Source: Polymyxa betae
Taxonomy: Eukaryota > Endomyxa > Phytomyxea > Plasmodiophorida > Plasmodiophoridae
NCBI GenBank assembly: GCA_003693705.1
Contig: RBZT01000563.1
Coordinates: 62,001 to 126,000 of the forward strand
DNA length: 64,000 bases
Direction of reading: 5' to 3'
The notes below the pieces were generated by a model, which saw only the letters and a program-made list of their open reading frames with translations, was not told the origin of the DNA and did not search any database. The translations under genes and the position numbers were made by a program. Every line of letters begins with the position of its first letter. Position 1 is the stretch's first letter. This document shows, piece after piece, positions 1 to 10,302 of the stretch.

Positions 1-681
1 CGTCCTTGGTCAATAACAAACAGATGCCAAACATTCCCATCTCTTCGTTACCTTCTGTCGATCTGTAGCACTGATCTTGTTCCAGCTCTGGCCGATTTCG
101 CGGTTAACTTCGGTTAGTGCCAGATCGGGTCGTACTCTTAGCATCCTTGTTCGACATTCATTGACGTAGAACGCGTATGATGACGATGGTGGGATGGGAT
201 GTCTCATTCCATTCCGTTGTCGTTTGTATCCTGTCCTTTTTTCACCATCTTCTTCACCTGGAGCTTTTATGATGCCGTTGTTTGGCATGCCTTCAACAGC
301 ACGTGCATAATCCAGCGACGAAGTTCCTAACGACTGCAATCCTGGTTACAAAGGTTGCAGGCATTTCGAATGACGATGTATTACCAAAGGGAATGTACGA
401 GATAATCCACCAAACTGATGTGGGAATGTTGGGGGTCGTTCCATGATTGGAATGCCTTCAGGGGTTGGAGAAAGATTAGCCAGAACGAGCTGCTTCGGCA
501 ATGGCGGATTGATCTGCAGTCTGCCTGGCGAACTCGGAGGGACAGTTAGCTTGGAATCGATCATCAGCGATTCTTCCCAGGATGAATCGTTTTCAAACGG
601 TTTATCGGAGGAGAACCCGGGCATAATTATATCTGGGATGGAGAAGAGCGCCGACCCGGGCTCATTGTAATGATGACTCAT
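1..681 (-). CDS. HMG-box DNA-binding protein, C-terminus cut by window edge
   Basis: The first exon starts at 681 with MSHHYNEP and encodes a low-complexity, Pro/Ser-rich N-terminus of about 100 residues. A 51-nt intron (334-384, GTAATA...TTGCAG, phase 0) joins it to a second exon. That exon has a basic stretch (KRTGYKRQRN) followed by an HMG box: HPIPPSSSYAFYVNECRTRM, then a Pro, then EIGQSWNKIS, with the two aromatic/Trp core positions intact. A further GTAACG donor lies just after the RQK at about position 52, so the end of the box and the C-terminus lie outside the window. HMG-box proteins bend DNA, either as chromatin factors or as SOX/mating-type regulators. Spacing looks closer to HMGB/SOX than to a classical fungal MAT protein, but this cannot be settled here. 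It lies just downstream of the meiotic gene MSH5. Confidence 0.75.
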
Positions 682-1037
682 ACACGTTCTGGGAAGAAGC
701 TTGAGATCTCGTAGCTGCCCACGACTTGGAGTTCTGACAAGAGCACCGCAAATGGTCCGGCAATCCCTTCGGAATCGACACAGGCATGATCGTAGTCAAC
801 AGTCACAGCAACCATCACAGATCATTTTTCTAGGCTCATCCGGGGTCAGGTCGTACTGCCTCCAACACCTGTGAAGGCAGTTGGACTCTCCCACGTTTGA
901 CGTGTCGTCATTACTTATGTACCTATATTCACCAGATATGATGTTATGATGACCGATATTCGTTGCTTTTTATTTCTGCGAAAATGATAGGCAAATACTA
1001 CATGATGGAGACCTAGTTTGTTGCTACAAGGACATAT
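682..1037. other. intergenic, no gene seen
   Basis: This 356-bp gap lies between the MSH5 stop and the HMG-box start, with both genes on the minus strand. It must carry the MSH5 3' end and the HMG-gene promoter. I see no open frame with family resemblance and no RNA gene. Confidence 0.5.
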
Positions 1038-4000
1038 CTAAACCGTCATTATTAAACTGACGAATTCATCAACTGCTGTCGGGTTGTTCAGATCTAGATT
1101 TATGAAAGATTCGTACAGGTTTTCATATCCTGTACCGTCCGTATTGATTCTATGTATGGGCTTTAAAAACATATGTTAGTTTGAACTTCAACCGGCTGAT
1201 CAGTGTACCTGTTGATTCATATACGCTTCGGAAACCTGCTTTGCTCTTTTGATAATTGCAGCAGGAATTCCTGCCATTACTGCACAATCCAGTCCATAGC
1301 TGTTCATGGAGACTCCAGGTACAAGCTTGTATAAGAAGGTCACCTGATCATCAATCAAAGGCAGATTTGATCGGACGTTTTCTTGAGGGGCTTTGGTGAT
1401 CACATCCATTTTGTAAAACGATATCGGCGAGAAGTTTTCTTGATCGGGTAATAGTTTCAGGGTGAAAAGCTCATGAAAATGAGTTGTAACTGAAGTTATC
1501 ATTGGAACAGTAATTTGAAATCTAAATCATTTCTTACTAATAGCTCGAGGAATTTCACTTGAATCTCTGTTTCCGAAATAATGGATCACAGAAGTCAAAA
1601 GAGCAATTCCATCCTCTTTGCATGTTCCTTTACCAAATTCATCAAGCAAAAGCCTAAGCAAACCTCAACGAAAGCAACTCCGATTGCTTTAGTTGCCTAC
1701 AAACTCGATGGCGTAGCATGTCGCAACATTCCTGTTGTAAAACATGTAGTGTTTCCCTTTCAGCAAACGCTGGCCCTTACTGCTTATTTGGTTACAATCT
1801 GTAGCAAACGTTGACAGTGATGACATAGCCGTTTCCTGAAGATCAATGCGACAAAATATTTGGTCAACAAACCCCAAAACAGCGTTTTCAGCTGGTACAA
1901 ACTGTGCTCTGAGCGTTATCTACAAGTCTTGTTTTCACAGTTTCCTACCGATCCACAATGTGCCAAGTCTGGACATGCAGTCAATTAAGTTGAGAACATT
2001 TTGAGCAAAGCAATACCCACAGACTATGATTCCCACTTGTTTGAGAAATATGCTTTTTCCGCTTCGATTAGGTCCGGTAATCAACATCATTGGTCTACCT
2101 GTGGGGAATTAAAACAGATCCAATATGATATAGTGCAGGGGAATTACTTGATTCTGAATCCCCAAGATAAGTGTCGTTTGGAATGAACTGATCAAGAGTT
2201 TGCCCTTGTACAAAATGGAAGCCATTTCTTATCTCGATATACTTTTCATTTATGAAATGAGGTCTGGTCAAGTTGTAGATTGATGCAGCTTTCGCTAATG
2301 ATAAAAGGCTAATGACTTTAAAAACGAGCCATTTCCACATTCATTGCATACCAATCGATTTCTGCTACTGCTGATGACAACGTTATCAGCTGTGATTTGC
2401 ATGCGATGACACGTTCTGCTAACTCTCGAACAAAACTGGCTTCGATGTCAAGAATTACGCCTGGAAGTTGATCAGATGTGAGTTTGTGAAAAAGGGTGTT
2501 AACCTCGAATATCTCCAATCTCTTGATCCAGTTCTCGAGTACGATCATTCTTGAAAAACAGTTTGTCTTCAGCATAGAATTGAAAGTCAAACGAAGGCGC
2601 CGACTTTTGCTCCTCTATTGACCGATTTGGATCTACAGGGACTGCAATCAAATGACCAAGTTGTGGTAATTGTAAGACTTCAAGATGTTGCAGGTCAGTA
2701 GGTGAAGAAGCCACCAGCTCTTCGGCAACAGATGTCAGGAAAACTCCCAATTGCTCATAATTATATTTCATTTTATCCAGCTAGCGTCATGTCATTTATC
2801 GAAATACGGATAGTGAAATCCTACCTCCGGGCTTATTCCTGAACGAATTTCTAGCCTTTTCAATAATTTGCTCTCTGTAAAATCGATCACCGACGTAAGT
2901 AGATTGTTCAGCCTACCGTTGTTTAATACATCGGTTAATAACAAACTCGACTTACTCTAGAATTTCATCATCCCAGATATCTTTAATCTGAGCACATAGT
3001 AAACCAAATATAGATAGATTTCTTGCCAACTTACGATGTTCAGAAGACAAAAATTCGTATGGTCATTGTTAGCGAGCTCACGTAAAGAGATAAATTGTTG
3101 TATGCTCTGCTCCATATATTATTAACAATCTGGACAACAATTCAGTCGTACCTCTGTCAAGAGAATCCAATCAGAACAGGTTGCATGAATGTTTTCCAAC
3201 TTCGACACCAAACGTTTCACGTCTTTAATAGAGGATAGTCGTAGGGAAATTTCAGCAAACCAATGTTCGTTTCTGGGGTCCAATAAAGCGCTGATAGCTT
3301 CTTGGCGTCCATGAATCACAGCAAGATCCGTGGTTGGAGCCAATAACCAAGCTCTTGATCCAATTAGCTAGGCGGTTGTTCAAGAAACAACATCAAATCA
3401 CCGTAGTAACTTTCTTCCTTGTGTCGTTCGCGTTTCATCAAGCAATTTAAAGACGCTAAGACCTTCTTTTCCTGAAGTCGAACCTACTGGATGGAATTCA
3501 CTCTGCAGGCAGGTTGAAATTGTCGAGCAGAAATGTAGGCAGTACGACCAATTACTTGAAAAATACACAAGGCCCTCAACGTCGTATCATCAACAATGAC
3601 CGTGTTTGTAAATTCCATCTGTGCAATTGCCAGGATGGAAAGAGGCTGGTTCCGGTCCTCGAGCTGGTTAATGACGTTATTCTTTTGAATGTAGCTTAAT
3701 AAGCCACCTAAGGCACAGATCTTTCGATTTTCAATGCCTATCTGGCGAAGGTACGGAAGTGTAACAGACATTACCATGTTCCTTTTCTCGAGTGAGACTA
3801 TGCTCATAAGCTTCATGGCTTGCGAGAACTCGCTTGTACCAGGAACATACTGTTCCTGTGATTCTGATGAATTCGATTCTAACTCGCGAATATGGATGAG
3901 TTTCAGACGCTACATTATTCGAGCATATCAGCAATAAAAAATGTAACACCAACGTTTACATTTAAGCTTCCATCATAATTGAACTCTGAACGTCGTACTG

Positions 4001-4677
4001 TTTGGACATTGTACACCATGGAATCATTTCCGTCTAAGCGAGGTCAGAGGTCTAACTCGCTGTGCAAAACCCAATCAAACCGCAATCCTGTTGAAGGCAT
4101 TCAAAGAAGTCTTCATCTGGTCGAGCTTGAGTGATTATAACTTTGGGCGCTAAACGCGACTTTGCTGTGATCGTTCAGAAACAATGCGTTTGTGGACTAT
4201 TTACCTACTGGAGTTCAGTATAAATCCATCTGGATCGACAAACTCTCCCACATGGATAACTTCTGACTCTGCATTTAGATAAGCTATTCCGATACGTTTA
4301 CTGTATTGGCGTTTAATCAAGTGCCGCATCATAAGGCAAAGATACCTAGAGCCTGACAAATCTGATCCATAAACGGACAAATAAATATTGCTATCTATAA
4401 AATTCGTGTTTTCGTCTTGTTCTTCCTGTACCGAACAGTCATGTATGAATAACAACTACTTGATACAAACTTGTTGAGGAGCTACTGAAGACTGGATATC
4501 ACACCGAGAGGCCGACAAGGGGGTAGTTGCTCGACAAGGTTGACGGTGCCCCAATAGACTCGTGTTCCCTCCTCTGCTGGCAGATCTGGGGCTGGAAGCA
4601 GGATGCGTCTGCCCCAGCGAAGACAAAGTAGTGAAACCACCTCTAACGGAAGTGGCGTCAGTCCTTGGCGTCGCCAT
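1038..4677 (-). CDS. MSH5: MutS homologue MSH5 (meiotic crossover protein)
   Basis: MSH5 pairs with MSH4 to form a clamp that stabilises recombination intermediates and promotes meiotic crossovers in the nucleus. About ten short introns must be removed. Near the N-terminus is RIGIAYLNAESEVIHVGEF, then a middle domain with ICALGGLLSYI, and a clamp/lever region with FYAEDKLFFKNDRTRELD. The ATPase follows: Walker A GPNRSGKS (about 2055-2080), the segment FVPAENAVLGFVDQIF, a signature-like LSTFATDCNQ, and Walker B LLLDEFGKGT (about 1640). No MutS mismatch-binding domain I (FxE motif) is visible, as expected for MSH4/5. The GFVDQIFCRI and FVPAE phrases favour MSH5 over MSH4. The start at 4677 is chosen because this frame joins the next exon in phase through GTTTGT...GTACAG, giving a poorly conserved 70-residue Ser/Pro-rich leader. 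The last exon ends in LNNPTAVDEFVSLIMTV at 1038. Confidence 0.9.
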
Positions 4678-5521
4678 TGTCCTGCTTCACCACGAAGCAA
4701 GTAGTCAATTTGACGCAAATGAAGTCAATCAGCCTTCCACTCGATCTAAACGGACATGACGCTGATGATGTATCGTAAAGCCTTAGTTGCATGAAGTCAC
4801 CCTTATCACTGGCGATGAGTCGACGATGCAGCCCCCTCACATTCTTAACAACCAAGTGCTATAAGGATCACAGTTTGAGAGCCTTTTCAGATACTAATCG
4901 ACAAGGAGATTGCGGAACAAAAGAAGCCCAACAGCACTCAATGTCACCGATCTGGGGTCAGCGAATAGATTCTCGTAATGTTTACTGCACGTTCGCACAG
5001 ATTCCCAGGCCTTTGATGGTTTCACATGCCAAAAACTTTATGTGACCTGATGTTATCAAACCCGCTCAGATTGCTGCAATTGGAAATTGATTAACGTCCG
5101 CGATCTCCGACTCATTTTTCTCCCTTTGCATTACTTTTACCTCGTTGATTCTCATTATCAGAAGGCACTTTTTTAGATCGTAAGATATACGAATACACAA
5201 AACAATGCCTATGAGCTATTTGCTGCCTGGGGGATAAGCAATCAAGGTCCGCCAAGCACTCGCTGTACTTGGTAATCTTCCGCCTCGGACCGTACTGGTC
5301 CAGGTTAATACGTACGTAATTAGGGACCTCATGATGTAGGCGGTATTGAAGAACTTAGGTAAGATGGCAACTGGCAAGTAAAGCCTGGTGCCCCCGTCGG
5401 CCAATCGACCCAACATCTGTATCACGCAGTCTATTGATTGCTGCATTCCTGATCTCATTCTGGGTTTTCTCTTTGGCTAATCATCCAGGGACTGTCTTAG
5501 CCTGCTGGACCTGGAGGAATC
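4678..5521. other. unresolved 844-bp divergent region
   Basis: The region lies between the divergently transcribed MSH5 (minus) and SRPRB (plus) starts and is long for this genome. On the minus strand an open stretch at about 5100-5340 reads HHEVPNYVRINLDQYGPRRK followed by KITKYSECLADLDCLS, ending in a basic tail. It could be an exon of a small gene whose upstream exon lies near 5460-5350. I could not build a convincing start or recognise a family, so no gene is called. Other open frames here look like shadows. Confidence 0.3.
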
Positions 5522-6539
5522 ATGGTCGTTGCGGATTTCGCCTGGAATCTCTCTGGCGCTACCTATGTAGCCCTGGCTGTTGTTGTCCTTGCAGTCGCTG
5601 TCCTTGTTCTTCACTGTACAAATACAATTAGGCGGCTGGAAGTTATCTGACATTGTTTAGACACAACCAAGAAGCCATCCAGAACCTTGAATGTATTTAC
5701 TGGTCCATCAGGATCTGGGAAAACAGTTCTTTGTTATAGAGTAGGGATTTTTGGTGCTCGGTATCTTGGCGCTTTTCTGATATCATTGCAGTTGGCCCAG
5801 GAATGTTTAAGAAAAACAGTGCCTTCAATGCAAGTAAATGAGCTTACTGTCAATTCGCCTTCTGGGCCACAAACTATCATTGATTATCCGGGCCATATCT
5901 CATTGAGTCTAGGCCTTGGCTCCTTCTTAGAACAAGCTAAACATGTTTTCTTTGTCATCGACTCCTCAGATGAACTATCGTTAACACATGTTGCCAAGTA
6001 TGATAATGACATTATAATTGTCGCCCTGTGCTGAACTTTTTCTACTAATAGGAGCCTTTATGCGGTCTTGACGCATCCTACAGTGCACCAGACTCGCACC
6101 CCAGTTTCGGTCATCTGCAACAAATCTGATATGGATAATTCTCTGCCAATGGATACGATTGCTCGCCAGCTCGAGAACGAAATGTATTTTTTCCTGACTT
6201 AGTCAGTGTTTCAAACTTTCATCACGTTTTAGAAACTCGATCGAAATTGCCGAAGAATCCATGCAGGATATTGATTCAACAAAGCACAAGAAGGTGGTTT
6301 TGCGTACTGAAGACGAATGTTTCAAGTATTGTATTGTGGATTTCACTATGGTTTCACTGACGCCTGTAAACTCAGATTCTCGAAATACAGGAACCGAGTC
6401 AGCTTTGGTATCGCTTCCGGCAGCAGCGGAAATGTCGACTTCGTTCTGGATCAACTTTGAAGGTCCGGCTTGGACTCATTCAAGCATCACATATACTAAT
6501 AAAGTATTCTCGCTCAATGCCAGTATCTCCAAAGATTGA
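5522..6539 (+). CDS. SRPRB: signal recognition particle receptor subunit beta
   Basis: SR-beta is the membrane-anchored small GTPase that tethers SR-alpha to the ER and helps deliver SRP-ribosome complexes to the translocon. ATG at 5522 opens a short leader and one hydrophobic anchor (YVALAVVVLAVAVLVL). Intron 5616-5660 (45 nt, CTGAC before the acceptor) leads to the P-loop GPSGSGKT. After a second intron come the switch region with DYPGHISLSL, the strand HVFFVIDSSD, and after a third intron the guanine-specificity motif NKSD within VSVICNKSDMD. The G3 motif is DYPGH rather than DxPGH with Leu, still within family range. The C-terminal 100 residues after DSTKHKK are less like the family, and an undetected intron there is possible. 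The stop at 6539 is the first in that frame. Confidence 0.85.
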
Positions 6540-6984
6540 TTCACAGATCATTAATAGCGAATCTTCTGTAGAAGGACGATATCACGATATGTGACATAAG
6601 GGAACGTGGAGCTATGTCATTGATGGTTAACAAGGCATTGGACGATGCACGTTGACCCCGGGTCTGATCAGTTGACTGCAACTGGCAACGACCCCGATAA
6701 GTAATAACTTAAGTGCATCGATACCCAAAGCGGATGTCCAGGAGCCGCCCGGCAGACAGCTTGAGCAGCGGCATCCGCGAGCGTGTCGATCGGACCCTTG
6801 GTAGACAGTGGGAGGGCGGCGCAACCCGGCGTTCTGCTTAAGCGCCCCGGCAATGCTCGCACTGATTAGGAGCCGGGGCGGGAGCCTGGGCGACTTTTGC
6901 CGTGCCCGTTGGAGGCCTATGGGGGGCTGGGGCCACCCGACTTGACCCCAGGTCTAGGCGAACTGTTCCCAGAACTTATAACGT
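6540..6984. other. GC-rich intergenic region upstream of SAM-domain gene
   Basis: About 6720-6960 is clearly richer in G+C than its surroundings, with runs such as GGGGGCTGGGG and several CG-rich palindromic words. It directly precedes the ATG at 6985. The simplest reading is promoter plus 5' UTR. No coding frame with family resemblance is seen on either strand, and I could not fold it into a known RNA. Confidence 0.4.
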
Positions 6985-7824
6985 ATGTCTGGATATTGGT
7001 CTCCACAATCCATCGTTACACCCGATCCCATACGATACAGCCACGACATGGATATGGCTTCGTTACTGCAATTCGAGGGATACATCCCGGTCGCCGACTT
7101 CCCCAATGTCATCTCACCACCCGGCGCCAGGAAGGAAGCTATGAAGGTCTATATGCGCGAGTATCGGCGGAGGCAGAAGTACGCGCTGGATTCATTGCCC
7201 GACACCGAGAAAGAACGGATTCTGGATATTCAGAGGCGGCGTGTACGAGACCGGGTTCGCAGGCACCGACAGAGGAAGAAACTGAGAGCACTCGGACTTG
7301 AGGACGACGAAGTGGAGAAGCGTCTTCAAGATCTTGTGCCAAGCTTTCAAGATCGCCAGATCAAAGCGGAATCGTCGTCGCAAGACTCGACGATGCCGTC
7401 CTTACATCAGCATCTGAGTTCTATGAGCATGGCATTAGATGGTTTGAAAAGCTTCGATGTTCAAGATCAGCCGAGCCCATCCTCATCCTCACCACAAGAC
7501 CTGTCGCCAACATCATTCACGTGTAATCTTCCTATCAATAATATGGATTTTGGAATGGCTATAGGTATGCCAGCAGACAGTGATATTCAAGACGACTTTC
7601 AGGAAAGCGACCTCGATCCAAGGTCGTGGAATGCGTCTCAGGTCGGCGTCTTTCTAGTGAATTTGAACCTGGCTCGGTTGCAGCCGATTTTCCGCAACCA
7701 TAACATTGACGGCCAAACGCTGCTGAGCTTGACAGCAGGCGCCATCAAAGGATTCGTCCCAGATGATGCTTGGCTGCCGTTGTTGTCGGCCATAGACTCG
7801 TTGAAGCAGGTCATTGGTGCCTGA
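6985..7824 (+). CDS. basic-region protein with C-terminal SAM domain
   Basis: This is an uninterrupted 279-residue frame. Residues about 45-105 form a strongly basic, Arg-rich segment (MREYRRRQKYA, then RRRVRDRVRRHRQRKKLRAL) that resembles a nuclear or DNA-binding basic region, but no leucine zipper follows. A long Ser/Pro/Asp-rich linker comes next. The last 65 residues look like a SAM domain: WNASQVGVFLVNLNLARLQP, then the conserved INxDGxxLLxL-type core as NIDGQTLLSLT, and a final helix WLPLLSAIDSLKQV. SAM domains mediate homo- or hetero-oligomerisation. The combination suggests a nuclear regulator that oligomerises through its tail, but this is inference. The start could also be the internal MDMASLL. 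The convergent WD40-like gene ends 132 bp downstream. Confidence 0.75.
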   Translation: MSGYWSPQSIVTPDPIRYSHDMDMASLLQFEGYIPVADFPNVISPPGARKEAMKVYMREYRRRQKYALDSLPDTEKERILDIQRRRVRDRVRRHRQRKKLRALGLEDDEVEKRLQDLVPSFQDRQIKAESSSQDSTMPSLHQHLSSMSMALDGLKSFDVQDQPSPSSSSPQDLSPTSFTCNLPINNMDFGMAIGMPADSDIQDDFQESDLDPRSWNASQVGVFLVNLNLARLQPIFRNHNIDGQTLLSLTAGAIKGFVPDDAWLPLLSAIDSLKQVIGA

Positions 7825-7955
7825 ATGTAAAATCATTGTTCAAGATACTGTATATAATAAGGAATCCTGGCTGATTCGTCTCTTAACATATACTGAATAC
7901 ACCGGTTGATTCTGCATCAGATCAAATGAACAGGCTCGAGATGACCACGCCTGTC

Positions 7956-8831
7956 TTAGCAAGACTTCCGACATTCATAAATCTGTATACGATCACCAAA
8001 GGCAATCGCTATCCGGCCCACTGACAAACGAAAATCGATACAGACTGCTGAGGTTGAGAATGGGATCATCAAGACCGGACCATCCGCCCAAGAAGCTAAA
8101 GAATATATCGAAAACAGCCCGTCTTTGGTTGACAAAGCAACAAGGTCACGATCAGATGCCATGGAATGCACATACCGATTCGGTAAACAAAGCGGAGCCG
8201 AACCCGATAGTGGGATCAACTGCAAATCACTGGTTTTGTTGATCGTTAACAGACAGGGACTTGTTCCGGGAATCATCAAGTCCAGAAGATTAGCCTGTTG
8301 AATACCAACAGGACAGGCAATCCTGTGAATCTCAACACCGTCTCTGATTATAAATATGGCGCCAGAATCCAGACCAACGACAATGTTGCCGTCAGTTTGA
8401 CATTTACTAATGAAGCAGGCCCGTCCCGTATCGCTTGATAATGGACACATCCACAGCCGCTGTAGCTCTATGGAATCCCAGGCTCCGACGAAAGGCGTAG
8501 GTTGCGATCCTTTGGATCCAGCCGCGATCAAAATATTGCCGTCGCAGGCCAGGTGATCGATCCAGGTTCTAGGTTGGAGATACGACTCATCTATCCATAG
8601 GCCGACAGGGTTGCTGGCCGATATTGCTAGCTGATCTGTGCCAGTCCAGGCTATTGAGCGGATTTCGTTAAACTGATACGACCTTCAAGATACCATCAGA
8701 TAACAATCGTTCAGATGTCAGTAAACTTGCTTAGTACGAATCCAATCTTTCAAATTATCGCATGAGTATGTTTCCAAAAACGTCGAGCTAAACACGACAG
8801 CGATCTGTCGGCCAGAATTTGAAAGGCGGAT
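7956..8831 (-). CDS. WD40-like beta-propeller protein, 5' end unresolved
   Basis: The main exon (about 7956-8680) and an upstream exon (to about 8831) join through a 54-nt intron (GTTTAC...GTATCAG, phase 0). The joined protein has repeated beta-propeller-like blades: RQIAVVFSS...SCDNLKDWI, IRSIAWTGTDQLAISAS, LACDGNILIAAGS, TDGNIVVGLDSGAIFIIRDG, DRDLVALSTKDGLFSIYSL, VGRIAIAFGDRIQIYECR. The alternation of a hydrophobic strand, a Gly/Asp turn and a second strand is the WD40 pattern, although canonical Trp-Asp ends are rare. I cannot name the family. The upstream exon begins after an acceptor at 8831, so the start codon lies further upstream, probably before 9100. Confidence 0.6.
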
Positions 8832-9376
8832 CTGGAAGGATTTCAGCCCTGGACGATGAGAAAAGACGATAACCATAATACATTGGAGATAGGACAGCCT
8901 CGATGTATGTGGCTATTGTGTAGACAAAGGTGCAGATGTAGATTGGAGAGATCAGGTCTGGACCAAGATTCATGTCCAGTAGTGAACATGCGAGACAAAT
9001 GTGAACAATCATACGGCGCACCTCATCACGCCAGCCTGCAACGCCTGCCATCACCTTTCTCAGCTCTAACACATCATATTATTATTGTGCCACCCATTAT
9101 ATGTAATACTAATCATTTTAATCGCTCACTCTTCTTGCCATACTGAAATGAATATTAGCTGTAGCAAAAGGACTCACCCATGAGATGTGAACGAATTGTA
9201 AATATAGCCATGCAATTCTTGCTACTGCCATGGTTGTGCTTGATGCGTTCAACACTCAATAATGTGAGCATTGCAAGTGATAAAATAGAAAATTCATAGA
9301 CGTTCGAAGTGAGCCGATACATACTATCGCTCGGCTTACGGTTAAAGAGGAACTCGGTATAAGGATTCAGAGAATT
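8832..9376. other. gap with likely 5' exon of WD40-like gene
   Basis: This 545-bp stretch lies between the WD40-like gene and ARPC5, both on the minus strand. A minus-strand open stretch at 8788-9072 is in a different frame from the propeller exons, and I could not splice it in convincingly. The remainder, 9080-9376, is AT-rich and shows nothing. Confidence 0.35.
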
Positions 9377-9915
9377 TTATACAACTTTTCTATTCTGGGT
9401 TATAACCCGAACAATCGCTCCAATACCGTTCTTTTCTACAATTTTGGCGTGCCATTTCAGCCATGTAGCGGATGCGTCTCCAACAGCGAAACCTCTGTAG
9501 ACGTATTTAAGAAGGAGATCCTTCAAAAGCAAATTAGAGAGTGGTAAAAACAAGGTGAGTTTGTTTACCTGATTTTCAGGAGTACAGGATGCAATCACAT
9601 TATCCATATCCTCATCTCGAATAGCAGCCAAAGCCTCCAATACGGAATCTCTAGCTAAATCCTGTATATAATGGGTTCATTCAGATCACATACACTGACA
9701 TCAATTTTGCATACCTTAACAACTTGATCAGTACTACCATATGGTGGATCCGAAAGGGCATGTTCTAAAGCTTTCAAAGGGCTCGACCTATGGACACTTC
9801 ATCAGGTCCAGGTGTCATAACGGGAACAGAATTCCGACTTAAGCAGGTCCCGAGTCTGGTCGACCTTCATCTCCATCTGCGACAGGTCATAGACGCCTTC
9901 CGATGCCATCTCCAT
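9377..9915 (-). CDS. ARPC5: Arp2/3 complex subunit 5 (p16-Arc)
   Basis: ARPC5 is the smallest subunit of the seven-protein Arp2/3 complex, which nucleates branched actin. The C-terminal exon contains LLLKYVYRGFAVGD followed by WLKWHAKIVEKNGIGAIVRV and ends in a short basic tail, matching the family pattern of LLMKYIYKGF and a GxxGSIVRV end. The preceding exon (about 9590-9660) encodes VLEALAAIRDEDMDNVIASC, and another (about 9720-9790) KALEHALSDPPYG, matching the AL..AL..PP region. The first exon is uncertain. ATG at 9915 opens a suitable acidic leader, but its frame does not join the next exon in phase by any splice I can find, so the true start or one junction is unresolved. Overall length is as expected (about 150 residues). 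Confidence 0.8.
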
Positions 9916-10302
9916 GACGACAGATAACAGGAAATGAAGTGAGAAAGAGGTCAGCGACAGCCAGCGGACGAAGTCGGAGGAGTGGGCTGCAGGAGGATGC
10001 GCTCACTGACAACCCAGCTCTACCCTTAACATGATCGCTCCACAAATCAATCAGCCTATTAGCTGGTCTCATCTCTCATCATTTATTTGGACTCACCTTA
10101 GCCTTAACGCAAGCTGTGACGGCATCGTTCAATCATCGCCAGATTGCATTCTCCGAAGCAAATCCCGCTCGGATCGCTTGGGTGATTGGTGACCCCTCCT
10201 GACGACGCGGCCGGCTTGAAACCGAAACGAGTCGTCACAGAGATTCCAGATGCGAAGTAAAACGGGCACGGGTTCATTTTTGACCAATACGAATACAAGG
10301 AC
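9916..10302. other. divergent promoter region with unexplained ORF
   Basis: This region lies between ARPC5 (minus) and the TauE/SafE gene (plus). A minus-strand frame at 10104-10343 has a Cys-containing end (GICFGECNLAMIERC) and is followed by a GTGAGT donor, so a small minus-strand gene is possible. No family was recognised and it overlaps the start of the transporter gene. I treat the region as intergenic. Confidence 0.3.

Noticed and set aside
4791-5045. Plus-strand 84-codon frame starting like a mitochondrial leader
   Set aside because: There is no domain, no continuation and no splice partner; codon pattern is not better than the other frames in this gap.
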